Source: Clostridium gelidum (GTDB taxonomy: Bacteria; Bacillota; Clostridia; Clostridiales; Clostridiaceae). Taken from it: 64,000 nt of DNA. Both the position numbers and the translations under genes were made by a program. The notes beneath the pieces were generated by a model that ran no database searches, was not told where the DNA came from, and worked only from the letters and a program-made list of their open reading frames with translations. Below, piece by piece: positions 25,535 to 35,385 of the stretch (position 1 is the stretch's first letter; each line of letters opens with the position of its first letter). The stretch is taken from NCBI RefSeq assembly GCF_019977655.1, contig NZ_AP024849.1, positions 1,266,001-1,330,000 of the forward strand. Direction: 5' to 3'.

Positions 25535-26565
25535 TAATATGGCAATTTAATAGTAAAAGTAGAGCCTTTCCCCAATTCGCTATTCACGTCTATTATGCCC
25601 CCACATAAATTGATAATTCTTTTTACAAGAGCTAGTCCTAAGCCATTGCCTTCAGAAGAATGTGATTTATCTCCCTGATAAAACTTGTCAAAGATATGTT
25701 TTTGTACATCTTCGGGCATACCAACACCAGTATCTGAAATGATTGCTGTAATCCAGCCAGAAGAGTATCTTAAAGTGCATGAAATTATTCCTTTATCTGA
25801 AGTAAATTTTATTGCATTATCTAATATATTTACCCATACTTGATCTAGTAATTCTTCATTTCCATAGAAAGTAGTTTCATCTAAACTAATATCTAAGTCA
25901 ATATTTTTTTCAGTCCACTTTGGTTCGAGAAATAGTAAAGCTTGTCTGATTTGCTCATCTAATTTGAAGTTTCTTTTTTCTACTATGATTCCTTGATTTT
26001 CAAGTTTTGAAATCTGTAGAATAGTATAGACCAATTTGGATAGCCTTTTTGTATTGTTAAGTATTTTATCAATATATTCATTTTTTTCTTCTTCTGTCAG
26101 ATCACTGTCCTGAAGTAGCATTGTATAGCCATCGATAGATGCAAGAGGTGTTTTGAATTCATGGGATACATTAGCAATAAAGTCACTACGAAAAGTTTCA
26201 ATATTATTGAGTTCGTTCATCATAATATTAAAATTGTGTGACATTTTTTCTAGTTCTTTTACAGGATGCTTTTCTTGATTTATTTTGATATTAAAATTAC
26301 CCTTTGCGACTTCCATTAATGCTTCACTAATTTTTATAATTGGAGGTAATATTATCTTTACTAGGATAACTGAAATAATTGTTCCGACAAACAAACTAAC
26401 AATATATAAATTAATAGTTGGCCAAAGTATTTTATTGTTGGGTAAGGTAGGAACTAAATTAAATTTTACATTTATAATAATTGAGATTATTGCTGATACT
26501 AACATAATTAAAAAAATGATTAATGAAGAAAAAAATATTGGTTTAAATGTGTTCTTATTATTCAT
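25534..26565 (-). CDS. Sensor histidine kinase (HAMP-HisKA-HATPase)
   Basis: The 343-residue protein has two transmembrane helices near residues 12-32 and 50-72 with only a short extracellular loop. A HAMP domain follows (PPIIKISEALMEVAKGNFNI), then HisKA with SHEFKTPLASIDG, then HATPase_c with NILDNAIKF, DTGVGMPED and GNGLGLALVKRI. The short loop suggests intramembrane sensing. Its start overlaps the response regulator stop by eight bases. The pair points away from RND operon 2, which it likely regulates. Confidence 0.95.
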   Translation of the reverse strand: MNNKNTFKPIFFSSLIIFLIMLVSAIISIIINVKFNLVPTLPNNKILWPTINLYIVSLFVGTIISVILVKIILPPIIKISEALMEVAKGNFNIKINQEKHPVKELEKMSHNFNIMMNELNNIETFRSDFIANVSHEFKTPLASIDGYTMLLQDSDLTEEEKNEYIDKILNNTKRLSKLVYTILQISKLENQGIIVEKRNFKLDEQIRQALLFLEPKWTEKNIDLDISLDETTFYGNEELLDQVWVNILDNAIKFTSDKGIISCTLRYSSGWITAIISDTGVGMPEDVQKHIFDKFYQGDKSHSSEGNGLGLALVKRIINLCGGIIDVNSELGKGSTFTIKLPY

Positions 26566-27235
26566 GTTTCTTTACCACCTTATACCCAAGTCCTCTTACA
26601 GTTATTATTTCAAAATCATTATTACTTTTAAAACGATCCCTCAGACGATTAATATGTACATCTACTGTTCGAATATCTGTCTCTGAATCAAGTCCCCAAA
26701 ATTCATCCATAAGTTCTTGTCTAGTGAATATACGATTAGGGTAAGAGGCAAGTTTATATAAAATATAGAATTCTTTTTGGGGAAGCATCATTGCTTCACC
26801 GTTTTGATACACAGACAAAGAATCATATTCCAATAAAGTTTCACCAATACATTGTTTTTTTTCATTAATAATTTGTGCTCGTCTAAGTAATGCTCCTACC
26901 CTTAGCACCATTTCATTAACATTAATTGGTTTAATCATATAATCATCGATTCCAAGTAAAAAACCACGCCTAATATCTTGAAAGCTTTCCTTAGCGGTAA
27001 TCATTAATACTGGAAGATTAAATTGTACATCTCGAATAGATTGAATTAGTTCAAAGCCATCCATATTAGGCATCATAATATCAGAAATAATTATGTCAAT
27101 ATATTTCTTATCCAAAGCATCAAGTGCTTCAACACCATCTTTTGCTCTAGTTGTCTTATATCCATTTTTGACCAAAACGGTGCTGAATAATTCAGAAAGT
27201 TCTTTATCATCTTCTACAATTAAAATATGAAACAT
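26558..27235 (-). CDS. OmpR/PhoB-family response regulator
   Basis: The 225-residue protein has a receiver domain with Asp52 in IIISDIMMPNMDG and a C-terminal winged helix (MLPQKEFYILYKLASYPNRI, VDVHINRLRDRF, ITVRGLGYKVV). I use the ATG at 27235 because AAGGAGGTAA lies at proper spacing; 30 upstream codons in the frame have no family similarity. Divergent placement from RND operon 2 suggests that this operon is its target. No clear direct-repeat binding site stands out in the 369-base gap 27236-27604. Confidence 0.95.
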   Translation of the reverse strand: MFHILIVEDDKELSELFSTVLVKNGYKTTRAKDGVEALDALDKKYIDIIISDIMMPNMDGFELIQSIRDVQFNLPVLMITAKESFQDIRRGFLLGIDDYMIKPINVNEMVLRVGALLRRAQIINEKKQCIGETLLEYDSLSVYQNGEAMMLPQKEFYILYKLASYPNRIFTRQELMDEFWGLDSETDIRTVDVHINRLRDRFKSNNDFEIITVRGLGYKVVKKHE

Positions 27236-27604
27236 TTGAATTACCTCCTTAGTTGTATTAATTATGCTATGTTTTAATCGTTTTTTAGTATCATAAATTA
27301 AAGCATATATTATTATAACTAACAAATATGAATTGAATATAAACTCATACTATCATATATACATAGAATTTTTGAAAAAAGTTCAATTACTAAAATTAAA
27401 AATAACTAGAAAGTTTAAATTGAGTTAACAATCATATGCTACACTCCATATTAAATACTTATTAATGGTAAATATAAGTGAAGAATGAAAGAGTATCCAA
27501 TGGAAGTTCTCAGCTGAAAGTATAATTCAGAAAAAGAATTCTGTCATTAATAATTATCGGATGAATAAAATAAATATTTAGTGTTATAAAATAGGAGGGC
27601 AAAA

Positions 27605-28822
27605 ATGAAAAATGTAAAAAAAATAGTTATTTGTGCTGTTGTTATTATCGCAGTAATAGGTGCTATAGTAGTTAAAAATAAGATATCATCAAATGCAAAA
27701 ACTGCAAATGTCGCAGTGACTGTAAGTAAAACGGCAGTGGAGGGGCAAAATGCAAAAATGTCAGAAAAAAATTCTGGTGATACATATAAAGCTAATTTGG
27801 AAGCGTATCAACAAGGCATTATAAACAGTAAGATATCAGCAAAGGTAGTTTCGGTATCAGTTGAAAATGGTCAATATATAAATCAAGGAGATACAATAGC
27901 TACATTAGATGATCAGGATATTCAAAATAATATAAATACTGCACAAGCTCAATTGCAAATAAATGAACAACAATTAAATTCAGCACAAGTATCCATGGAA
28001 AAATTTAAAATTAATGTGGATGATGCCAAACGTAATTATGATAGGCAAAAAGCTCTTTTGGAAAAAAAGGCTATATCACAAATGGATTTTGAAACAGCTG
28101 AGAAAACTTTAAATACTGCTCAAGCTGATTATAATTCAGGAAATGCTAATATTGAAACATCAAAAGCAAATATAGAAGCACAAAAAGTAAGCATACAAAA
28201 GTATCAAAGTGATTTGACTAATACAGTAATTAAATCACCTATAAGTGGGGTGATAAGTGATAAAGCTTTAAATATAGGGCAAATGACATCTCCTGGTACA
28301 GTACTTGCAAAGGCTAATGATATATCATCTGTATATGCAACAATACAAGTACCACAAGATAAAATAAGCAGCGTAAAAATAGGACAAGCAGCTACAGTTA
28401 CAGTTGATGGAATCGACAAAACATATGATGGTGTTATACAAAATATGGACTTATCAGCGGATACTTCTTCTAGAGTTTTTAATTGCAAGATAAAAATAGA
28501 TAATGGTGATAAATCACTATTACCTGGGATTTTCGGGAAAGTACAACTTATTAGTGAACAAAAGACTGAAATTATAACTATTCCAATTAATGCTTTAGTT
28601 GGAAGTGAAGGTAATTACTCTGTTTTTATAAATGATAATGGAAAAGCTAAAAAGCAAAAAATTACCATTGGAGAAACTGATGAAAATAACGTTGAAATAA
28701 CATCAGGTGTGAAAGATGGAGATATTGTAATATGTTCTAATACAAGTTCGCTACAAGATGGTAATGAAATAGAAGTAACTTCTAAACAAGATGGCGGTTC
28801 AGAAGACACCGCTAATAAGTAG
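27605..28822 (+). CDS. RND efflux membrane fusion protein (HlyD/AcrA family), copy 2
   Basis: The 405-residue protein is a clear paralogue of 18286-19479 with the same order: N-terminal membrane anchor, lipoyl half (QQGIINSKISAKVVSVSVEN), Gln/Ala-rich helical hairpin, second lipoyl half (NTVIKSPISGVISDKALNIG) and C-terminal barrel. It differs mainly in the hairpin and has a short extra C-terminal tail (GGSEDTANK). It lies 11 bases before its pump gene. AGGAGGG precedes the ATG. Confidence 0.93.
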   Translation: MKNVKKIVICAVVIIAVIGAIVVKNKISSNAKTANVAVTVSKTAVEGQNAKMSEKNSGDTYKANLEAYQQGIINSKISAKVVSVSVENGQYINQGDTIATLDDQDIQNNINTAQAQLQINEQQLNSAQVSMEKFKINVDDAKRNYDRQKALLEKKAISQMDFETAEKTLNTAQADYNSGNANIETSKANIEAQKVSIQKYQSDLTNTVIKSPISGVISDKALNIGQMTSPGTVLAKANDISSVYATIQVPQDKISSVKIGQAATVTVDGIDKTYDGVIQNMDLSADTSSRVFNCKIKIDNGDKSLLPGIFGKVQLISEQKTEIITIPINALVGSEGNYSVFINDNGKAKKQKITIGETDENNVEITSGVKDGDIVICSNTSSLQDGNEIEVTSKQDGGSEDTANK

Positions 28823-28833
28823 GGGGGATATAA

Positions 28834-31800
28834 ATGAATATAGCAAATATGAGTATTAAAAGACCAGTATTTATTACAGTTATTATGATTGTCCTCACTA
28901 TTTTAGGTTATACGAATTATCAAAAGCTAGTACTAAATGATATGCCAAATGCGGATATACCATATGTTTCAGTAGTAGTAACGGAATCAGGAGCAACGCC
29001 GCAGGAACTTGAAACAAAAGTAGCAAAAAAAATAGAAGATGCAGTTCAAAAAATTTCAGGTGTAGATACTATAACTACGACTGTAACATCAGGTATGTCA
29101 CAAACTACTATAGGATTTGAATTAAGTAAAGATACTGAAGTGGCAGCCCAAGAAGTTAGAGATAAGGTTTCAAGTATTAGGGGGGAGTTACCAACTGATG
29201 CTAATGATCCAGTTATTTCTAAATTTGATATGTCAGCATCATCTATTTTATCTATTGCAGTTTATGGATTAGATGATAATCAAGCATTATCAAATGTTGT
29301 AGATAATACTATAAAGTCAAAATTATATACAGTATCTGGTATTGGATCAGTGGATGTATCAGGTGAAGATACAAGAGAAATTCATATAAAATTAGATAAT
29401 GATAAGTTGATTTCTTATGGTCTTACAGCAAGTCAAGTCGTAAATAGTTTTAAAAATGATAATATTGATCAATCTAGCGGAAAAGTTGTTGATGGAGATA
29501 ATGAAATTTCAATTACAACAAATAGTAAGATACAAAAAATTGAAGATTTTAATAATATATTAATAAAAAATAACAAAGGAACAGAAATTAGATTAAAAGA
29601 TATTGCAAAAGTTGAAGATTCAATTGTAGAAAAGACTAGTCAAGCATATTACCAAGGAAATAAATCTATTGGTATAGATATAGTTAAGCAATCAGGGGCT
29701 AACACTGTTGAAGTTGCGGAAAATGTTAAAAATATTATAAGTCAAATTAAAGGTTCTTTACCAGAAGGTGTGCATGTTGAAATTGTTAGTGATAATTCAC
29801 AATCAATTCAAAATACAGTAGATAGTGTTCAAGAAACAATCATAGAAGGATGTATATTGGCAGTTATAATTGTATTCTTGTTCTTAAATGAATGGGAAAG
29901 TACTCTTATAAGTGCGTTGTCACTTCCAATTTCAATTATAACTACTTTCATTTGTATGAAAATGATGAACTTTTCATTAAATTCAATGTCTTTAATGGGC
30001 TTATCACTGTCCGTAGGATTATTAATTGATGATGCTATAGTTGTTATAGAGAATATTGTAAGGCATCTGCATATGGGAAAAGGTCCAATAGAAGCAGCAA
30101 GAGATGCTACCTCTGAAATTGGATTTGCAGTAATAGCAACAACTTCAGCCGTTATTGCAGTATTCTTGCCTATAGCAATGATACAAGGAATGCTTGGAAA
30201 ATACTTTATTGAGTTTGCAATGACAATTGTATTTAGTATGGCAGTTTCCTTATTTGTATCTTTTACTTTAGTGCCTATGATGTCAGCTAAAATGCTTAAG
30301 GTAAATAAAAAAGAGAGTAAAACATTTATTGGAAAGTTCTTTAAATTATTTAATGAGAAATTTGATAATATATCTGAAAAATATTCACATTTATTAGTAA
30401 AAGCTCTTAAGCATAGATTAATAATTTTAGTTGCTTGTGCAATTATGCTTGTTTTTAGTATAGGATTAGCTAGTACTTTAGGATTCACAATGATGCCATC
30501 AACTGATAAGGGTCAAGTGACAGTTAGTGCTGATTTTGATGCTGGAATAACTTTGGATTCAGCAACACAAAAAAATAAGCAATTTGAAGAAATTATAAAG
30601 AGCAAGTGTCCAGAAGTAAAATACATGTATTCTAATGTAAGTAAAAGTAAAACATCAATTAAACTTGAGTTAGTTGATAAAAAGCAGCGTAAGGATAGTT
30701 CAAGACAAATAGCTGAAAAGCTTAGAGAAGATTTGAATGAAATTCCAGGAACGCAAGTTACAGTATCAGCAGCATCAATGGGAGGTGGAGGAAGCTCAAA
30801 AGATATTACTTACAATCTAGTTGGTGATGATAGAGACAAGCTCCAGGCATTTGCTGAAAAAATAAAAGTGGAAATGGATGAAGATCCAAATGCGAGAGAT
30901 GTTAGCAGTAATGATAAATCAGGTACTCCTATAGCTAAAATGGATGTAGATCGTGATAAAGCAGCTGATCTAGGTGTTAATAGTTCAGATGTGGCTAATA
31001 CATTGAGTATACTATTCAATGGATCAACAGTAACAAAATATGATGGAGGAAAAGATAGATATGACGTTAAAGCATATCTTGATGAAGGTCAGCGTAAAAA
31101 TCTTGGAGATCTTAATGGAATTTATGTTTCTGGTACAAATAACAGTCAAATTCCAATAACACAAGTAACTAAGAAAGTTATAGGAACAACATCATCAGAA
31201 TTGCATAGATATGGTAGACAAGCACAAATTGAAATATCATGTAATGTTTCAGGTATTTCATCAGGGACTTTCCAAAGTAAATATTTACAAAAAATCCAAA
31301 GTCAGCTACCAGAAGGAATTTCATTATCCCTTGGTGGAATGAATCAAATGATGCAAAAAAGTATGGTTAGTTTAATACAAGCGATAGTATTATCAATTCT
31401 TTTCTTATACTTAGTTATGGCAGCACAATTTGAAAGCTTCATTGATCCGGTAGCTATAATGTTTGCATTGCCACTTGCGATTATAGGAGCATTGATTGGA
31501 TTATTTATTTTCGGAAGTGAGATAAGTATGACCGCGTTAATAGGTATTGTAATGCTTATGGGATTAGTTTCGAAAAATGGAATATTGCTTATAGATGCTA
31601 CCAAGGAAAGAATGAAGGAGGGTATGCCTATAAGAGAAGCATTAAAAGGAGCTGGACTCGTAAGATTACGTCCAATAATAATGACTACGCTAGCAATGAT
31701 ATTTGGTATGATACCGTCAGCTGTTTCTACAAGTTCGGGTTCGGAAATGAGTGCACCAATGTCACAAGCGATAATTGGAGGATTAATTACAGCTACAATA

Positions 31801-31920
31801 TTAACCTTATTTGTAGTGCCAATTGCATATACAATACTTGATGATTTGAAAAGAAAATTTAGTAAGATTACTCATAAAGAATCATCAAAGATTAATGTTG
31901 AGTCTGATTTAAACTTATAG
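28834..31920 (+). CDS. RND-family (AcrB/HAE1-like) efflux pump, copy 2
   Basis: The 1028-residue pump is paralogous to 19483-22569 along its whole length. The proton-relay Asp399-Asp400 (GLLIDDAIVVIENI) and Lys914 (VSKNGILL) are kept. Differences cluster in the periplasm-type loops (for example SMGGGGSSKDITYN against SGAGGASKDVAYN), where substrates bind in this family, so the two pumps probably differ in specificity. It belongs to the operon after the second adaptor. Confidence 0.95.
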   Translation: MNIANMSIKRPVFITVIMIVLTILGYTNYQKLVLNDMPNADIPYVSVVVTESGATPQELETKVAKKIEDAVQKISGVDTITTTVTSGMSQTTIGFELSKDTEVAAQEVRDKVSSIRGELPTDANDPVISKFDMSASSILSIAVYGLDDNQALSNVVDNTIKSKLYTVSGIGSVDVSGEDTREIHIKLDNDKLISYGLTASQVVNSFKNDNIDQSSGKVVDGDNEISITTNSKIQKIEDFNNILIKNNKGTEIRLKDIAKVEDSIVEKTSQAYYQGNKSIGIDIVKQSGANTVEVAENVKNIISQIKGSLPEGVHVEIVSDNSQSIQNTVDSVQETIIEGCILAVIIVFLFLNEWESTLISALSLPISIITTFICMKMMNFSLNSMSLMGLSLSVGLLIDDAIVVIENIVRHLHMGKGPIEAARDATSEIGFAVIATTSAVIAVFLPIAMIQGMLGKYFIEFAMTIVFSMAVSLFVSFTLVPMMSAKMLKVNKKESKTFIGKFFKLFNEKFDNISEKYSHLLVKALKHRLIILVACAIMLVFSIGLASTLGFTMMPSTDKGQVTVSADFDAGITLDSATQKNKQFEEIIKSKCPEVKYMYSNVSKSKTSIKLELVDKKQRKDSSRQIAEKLREDLNEIPGTQVTVSAASMGGGGSSKDITYNLVGDDRDKLQAFAEKIKVEMDEDPNARDVSSNDKSGTPIAKMDVDRDKAADLGVNSSDVANTLSILFNGSTVTKYDGGKDRYDVKAYLDEGQRKNLGDLNGIYVSGTNNSQIPITQVTKKVIGTTSSELHRYGRQAQIEISCNVSGISSGTFQSKYLQKIQSQLPEGISLSLGGMNQMMQKSMVSLIQAIVLSILFLYLVMAAQFESFIDPVAIMFALPLAIIGALIGLFIFGSEISMTALIGIVMLMGLVSKNGILLIDATKERMKEGMPIREALKGAGLVRLRPIIMTTLAMIFGMIPSAVSTSSGSEMSAPMSQAIIGGLITATILTLFVVPIAYTILDDLKRKFSKITHKESSKINVESDLNL

Positions 31921-31938
31921 ATATTGCAAAAATTTAAA

Positions 31939-31974
31939 GAGACTATACTAAAATTTGATTTTAGATAGTCCTTT
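31939..31974 (+). terminator. Hairpin between RND pump 2 and the second TolC-family gene
   Basis: GAGACTATACTAAAAT pairs with ATTTTAGATAGTCCTTTT; it corresponds in position and sequence to 22588-22624. Confidence 0.65.
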
Positions 31975-32070
31975 TAAATATATAGCTAAATTTACAATTA
32001 ACAATGCACAATTATAGATACATTCAAATCAGTACAAATTGAGATGAATTTAATGAAGAGGAGAATTTAC

Positions 32071-33435
32071 ATGAGAAAGAATATAAATAAGATAGTTGCA
32101 TTTGCAATTGGTATTAGTATAATGAGCGGGAGTATTATGCCAGTATTTGCAGCAGATATTACACAAAGCAATATTGCACAAAGTAGCGTTGCACAAAGTA
32201 ATACAACACAAAAGACCCTTACTCAGAGTACTTCTACTACTAATGTAAAAACAAATAATATACAGACAATAACAAATCAAAAGGTTCTTCTTACTTTAGA
32301 GGATGCTATAAAATCAGCAATTAGTATTAGTGATACATTAGCACTTGATGATAAAACAATTAGTTATCAAAATAAAACCAATGATCTTAAGGAAAAACAA
32401 GATGACTCTAATAATGTTAGTGGCGATGTAGAGGACTTTCACAATGATACTGCTGATATTCAATTAAAAAAGGCACAACAAAAAAGAGACTTTGATGAAG
32501 ATAGCTTAAGAAAAAAAGTTAATGACAAATATAATGACATTGTTACAAGTCAAATTCAAATAAATAAGGCAGCTAAAGAATTAGAAGTTAAAAATAAAGG
32601 GTTTGAGGATGATGAAACAAGGGAAAGTTTAGGAATGAAAAGATTAATTGATGTAAAGTCAACTCAACTTGAAGTTCAAAAACTTCAAAATGAACAAAAA
32701 ACAAATCAAAATAAGCTAAAGGATTTAGAATATAGTTTTAAAGTATTAACAGGCAAAGATGTAAATCAATATAGTTTGGAACAGGATATTAAGTTTGAGC
32801 CCTTGAAAATAGACGGTTCTATAGATGAATATTTAGATAATTCTATAGATTCTTATTTAAAATATACTGAACAATTAGTTAAGCTTAATAAGGATTATTA
32901 TGATAAGGATTATGAGAAAGATAATGGAATAACTACAGATGATATGGATACTGCAGAGACAGCGGCAAAATCTGCTACTAAGCTTCCGATGCCGGTAGAT
33001 ACTACTGATCCTGATTTTGCTACTAAATATAAAGCATATACAGATTCAGTTGATACCTATAATAATACTGTAAATAAATACACAGGAATTTTAGCATCAA
33101 GATTAACATATTTAAATACTAAACTAGGTAATTATCAAGATGAAACTAATCTAAATAAAAACAAGAAGGACTTTAAAGATCAATTAAAAACATTATATAC
33201 AAATCTTCTTACAGCAGAGGATAATATTAATTATTATAAGAAGAATATAGAAATAACTAATGAGAACCTTAGTAACTCAAAACTTAAATATGATTTAGGA
33301 ATGATTACTGAGTCAGCTTATAATACTGAAGCTATAAAAAGTGAGCAGTCAGATCTTGACTTAAGAGCTGAAGTTATTAACTATAACATCACAAAAGAAA
33401 AGATTCAAAAACCTTGGATTGCATTTTCAAATTAA
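32071..33435 (+). CDS. TolC-family protein, copy 2
   Basis: The 454-residue paralogue of 22726-24030 has the same signal peptide type (ending PVFAAD). An additional Gln/Ser/Thr-rich stretch follows (about residues 27-60, with repeated AQS units), then the same coiled-coil TolC repeats and an almost identical C-terminal 100 residues. The start is the ATG after GAAGAGGAGAATTTAC, as in copy 1; an earlier in-frame ATG lies before that ribosome binding site. It probably works with pump 2. Confidence 0.85.
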   Translation: MRKNINKIVAFAIGISIMSGSIMPVFAADITQSNIAQSSVAQSNTTQKTLTQSTSTTNVKTNNIQTITNQKVLLTLEDAIKSAISISDTLALDDKTISYQNKTNDLKEKQDDSNNVSGDVEDFHNDTADIQLKKAQQKRDFDEDSLRKKVNDKYNDIVTSQIQINKAAKELEVKNKGFEDDETRESLGMKRLIDVKSTQLEVQKLQNEQKTNQNKLKDLEYSFKVLTGKDVNQYSLEQDIKFEPLKIDGSIDEYLDNSIDSYLKYTEQLVKLNKDYYDKDYEKDNGITTDDMDTAETAAKSATKLPMPVDTTDPDFATKYKAYTDSVDTYNNTVNKYTGILASRLTYLNTKLGNYQDETNLNKNKKDFKDQLKTLYTNLLTAEDNINYYKKNIEITNENLSNSKLKYDLGMITESAYNTEAIKSEQSDLDLRAEVINYNITKEKIQKPWIAFSN

Positions 33436-33486
33436 CAATATCACATAAAGATTATATAAAATGAGTAATCTACGAGGAGGAAAATA

Positions 33487-34707
33487 ATGCATAAAAAGAT
33501 TAAAAATATAATTGCTGTAACGCTTATAATAGGAGCATTTTCATGTATATTGCCAGCTAATAGCTTTATACCTGGAAGTATTGAGGCTTATGCATCAACA
33601 TATGAAAGTGCAAGTGAGGGAGAATTAAGTTCATTAACTATAACAAGAAGTACAGGAAGTGAAATTGAACTACTTGATAGTTATTATGGTAATGAGGTGT
33701 CATTAAGTTCAAAAAAAGATTATTACGTAGAACTTACAGGTACTGATGGGTTTGAAATATCTGCAGATGTTAAAGGAAGTGGATATGTGGTTAAACAATT
33801 TACTTCTGCTGATAAGAAAGAAAAAGGAGAAGATATTGGAGAATATGTAAAAATTAATTCATCTTCTGAAAATATTTATTTAAGAACTTATGAAAGCGAA
33901 GATGCATATAAAGAAGCTTATGATGACGATGATGTAACTGATTGTGAAAAAACATATGTTATTCATGTGAAAAAGCCAGCTGTTAATTCTGAAGAAGAGG
34001 AAGATACAGACCACGCATATCTAAAAAGTATGTATTTAAGTGATGGAGATATTGATTTTTTAAAGAGTAAGTATTCTTATGATGTAAATGTTGACGAAAA
34101 TGTTGAAGAAATAATTATCAGAGCAACGCCAGAAGATGGTAATGATTTAGTTGAAATCAATGGTCAATCTGTAGAAGAAGATAATAACTACGAGAAGACA
34201 GTAAGCTTAGATAAAGGAAAGAATATCATAGAAGTATATGTTGAAAATAATGATGATAAGGAAACTTATACATTAAATGTATATAGAGGTAAACCATCGA
34301 CTTCAACTACTTCTTCAACTCAAACAAGTACAAGCTCAACAACAAATACTCAAAATTTTAATGTACAAAGTGATATAAAGAAGTTTAATGCATGGCAAAG
34401 CGTTGATTGAAAGTGGAAGTACATAGATGGTACTGGAGAAGTTCTAAAAGATAAATGGTGGTTCGATAAAAATACTGGGAAAGATTATTATCTTAATGAA
34501 GATGGATATAGGGCTACAGGATGGCTTTATATCAACAATAACTGGTACTATTTTAGTGAAAATGGAGAAATGAAAACTGGTTGGATTTCTTTAGATGGAA
34601 ACTGGTATTACTTAAATAAAAGTGGAGTTATGCATACAGGCTGGTTGCAAGACTCTGCAGGAAAGTGGTATTACTTAGACTTTGCTGGAAAAATGATTAA
34701 TAAGTAA
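33487..34707 (+). pseudogene. Cell-wall-binding protein with cadherin-like sandwich, copy 2, interrupted by a nonsense codon
   Basis: The gene is nearly identical to 24082-25308, but a single GGA-to-TGA change at 34408-34410 stops translation after 307 residues, just at the start of the CW_binding repeats. The same frame stays open and almost unchanged to the TAA at 34705-34707. The product as written would be a secreted protein with signal peptide and cadherin-like domain but no wall-binding repeats. The loss looks recent. It could be a true mutation, a sequencing error or, less likely, a read-through site. Confidence 0.85.
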
Positions 34708-34728
34708 ATTTTTTAGGAGCTAGTTTTT

Positions 34729-35199
34729 ATGGAAAAGGATAATCAAAATAATAAATTAGAAAATGATTTGGATATACTTAAAGAAATATTTATAGTATTA
34801 AAATTAACAAATAAGTACTACCGTATATTATGCCAAAAATTTAATATAACAGAAATGCAATTTGAAGTACTATATTTGTTACATATAAGTGGAGATAATG
34901 GTTTAAAAATGTCTGAATTAGGGTATAAGTTAGAGATGGCAAGATCAGGAGTAACACTCTTAGTTGATAAAATGGCATTAGCAGGATTGGTTAAAAGACG
35001 TGCAGATGTAGAGGATAGAAGAATCATAAAAGTAATGATAACAGAGAAAGGAAATGAAATTATGAAGGAGATATTCCCAAGTGATGAGATTTTTAAAGTA
35101 TCTTCATTAGATTTTATGCAACAAGATGAAAAAGAACTTTTATGCAAGTTAATAATAAAAACAAAAGAAAAATTAGTAAGTAAAGTATCTATGGTATAA
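34729..35199 (+). CDS. MarR-family transcriptional regulator
   Basis: The 156-residue winged-helix repressor has the MarR core: MQFEVLYLLHISGDNGLKMS, then LGYKLEMARSGVTLLVDKMA and the wing LAGLVKRRADVEDRRIIKVM. It follows the wall-binding gene by 21 bases with TTAGGAG, so it is probably the last gene of the RND unit and a local regulator. A deleted copy of the same gene ends RND unit 1. Confidence 0.92.
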   Translation: MEKDNQNNKLENDLDILKEIFIVLKLTNKYYRILCQKFNITEMQFEVLYLLHISGDNGLKMSELGYKLEMARSGVTLLVDKMALAGLVKRRADVEDRRIIKVMITEKGNEIMKEIFPSDEIFKVSSLDFMQQDEKELLCKLIIKTKEKLVSKVSMV

Positions 35200-35264
35200 A
35201 AATTATCTTGAGTTTTAAATAATTATTACATATTGGTGCTATTACAATTTCACCTTTATCATGA

Positions 35265-35296
35265 AACCCATTAGAATCAAAATATTCTAATGGGTT
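35265..35296 (+). terminator. Intrinsic terminator after marR
   Basis: AACCCATTAGAAT and ATTCTAATGGGTT are perfect 13-bp arms, followed by AATTTAATT. It is preceded by TCATGAAACCC, resembling the sequences at 775-783 and 6420-6427. A second inverted repeat TATTCGAA / TTCGAATA (35326-35354) may terminate greA on the minus strand. Confidence 0.8.
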
Positions 35297-35385
35297 AATT
35301 TAATTGAAATTACTAAAATTCACAGTATTCGAAGTTTGCAGATAGTTTCGAATAATCTAAATTAAAAAATTAAACTGATAAATTC

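Noticed and set aside
34408..34410. TGA as selenocysteine codon
   Set aside because: The homologous residue is glycine in copy 1, the protein is a wall-binding repeat protein, and no SECIS-like hairpin directly follows.
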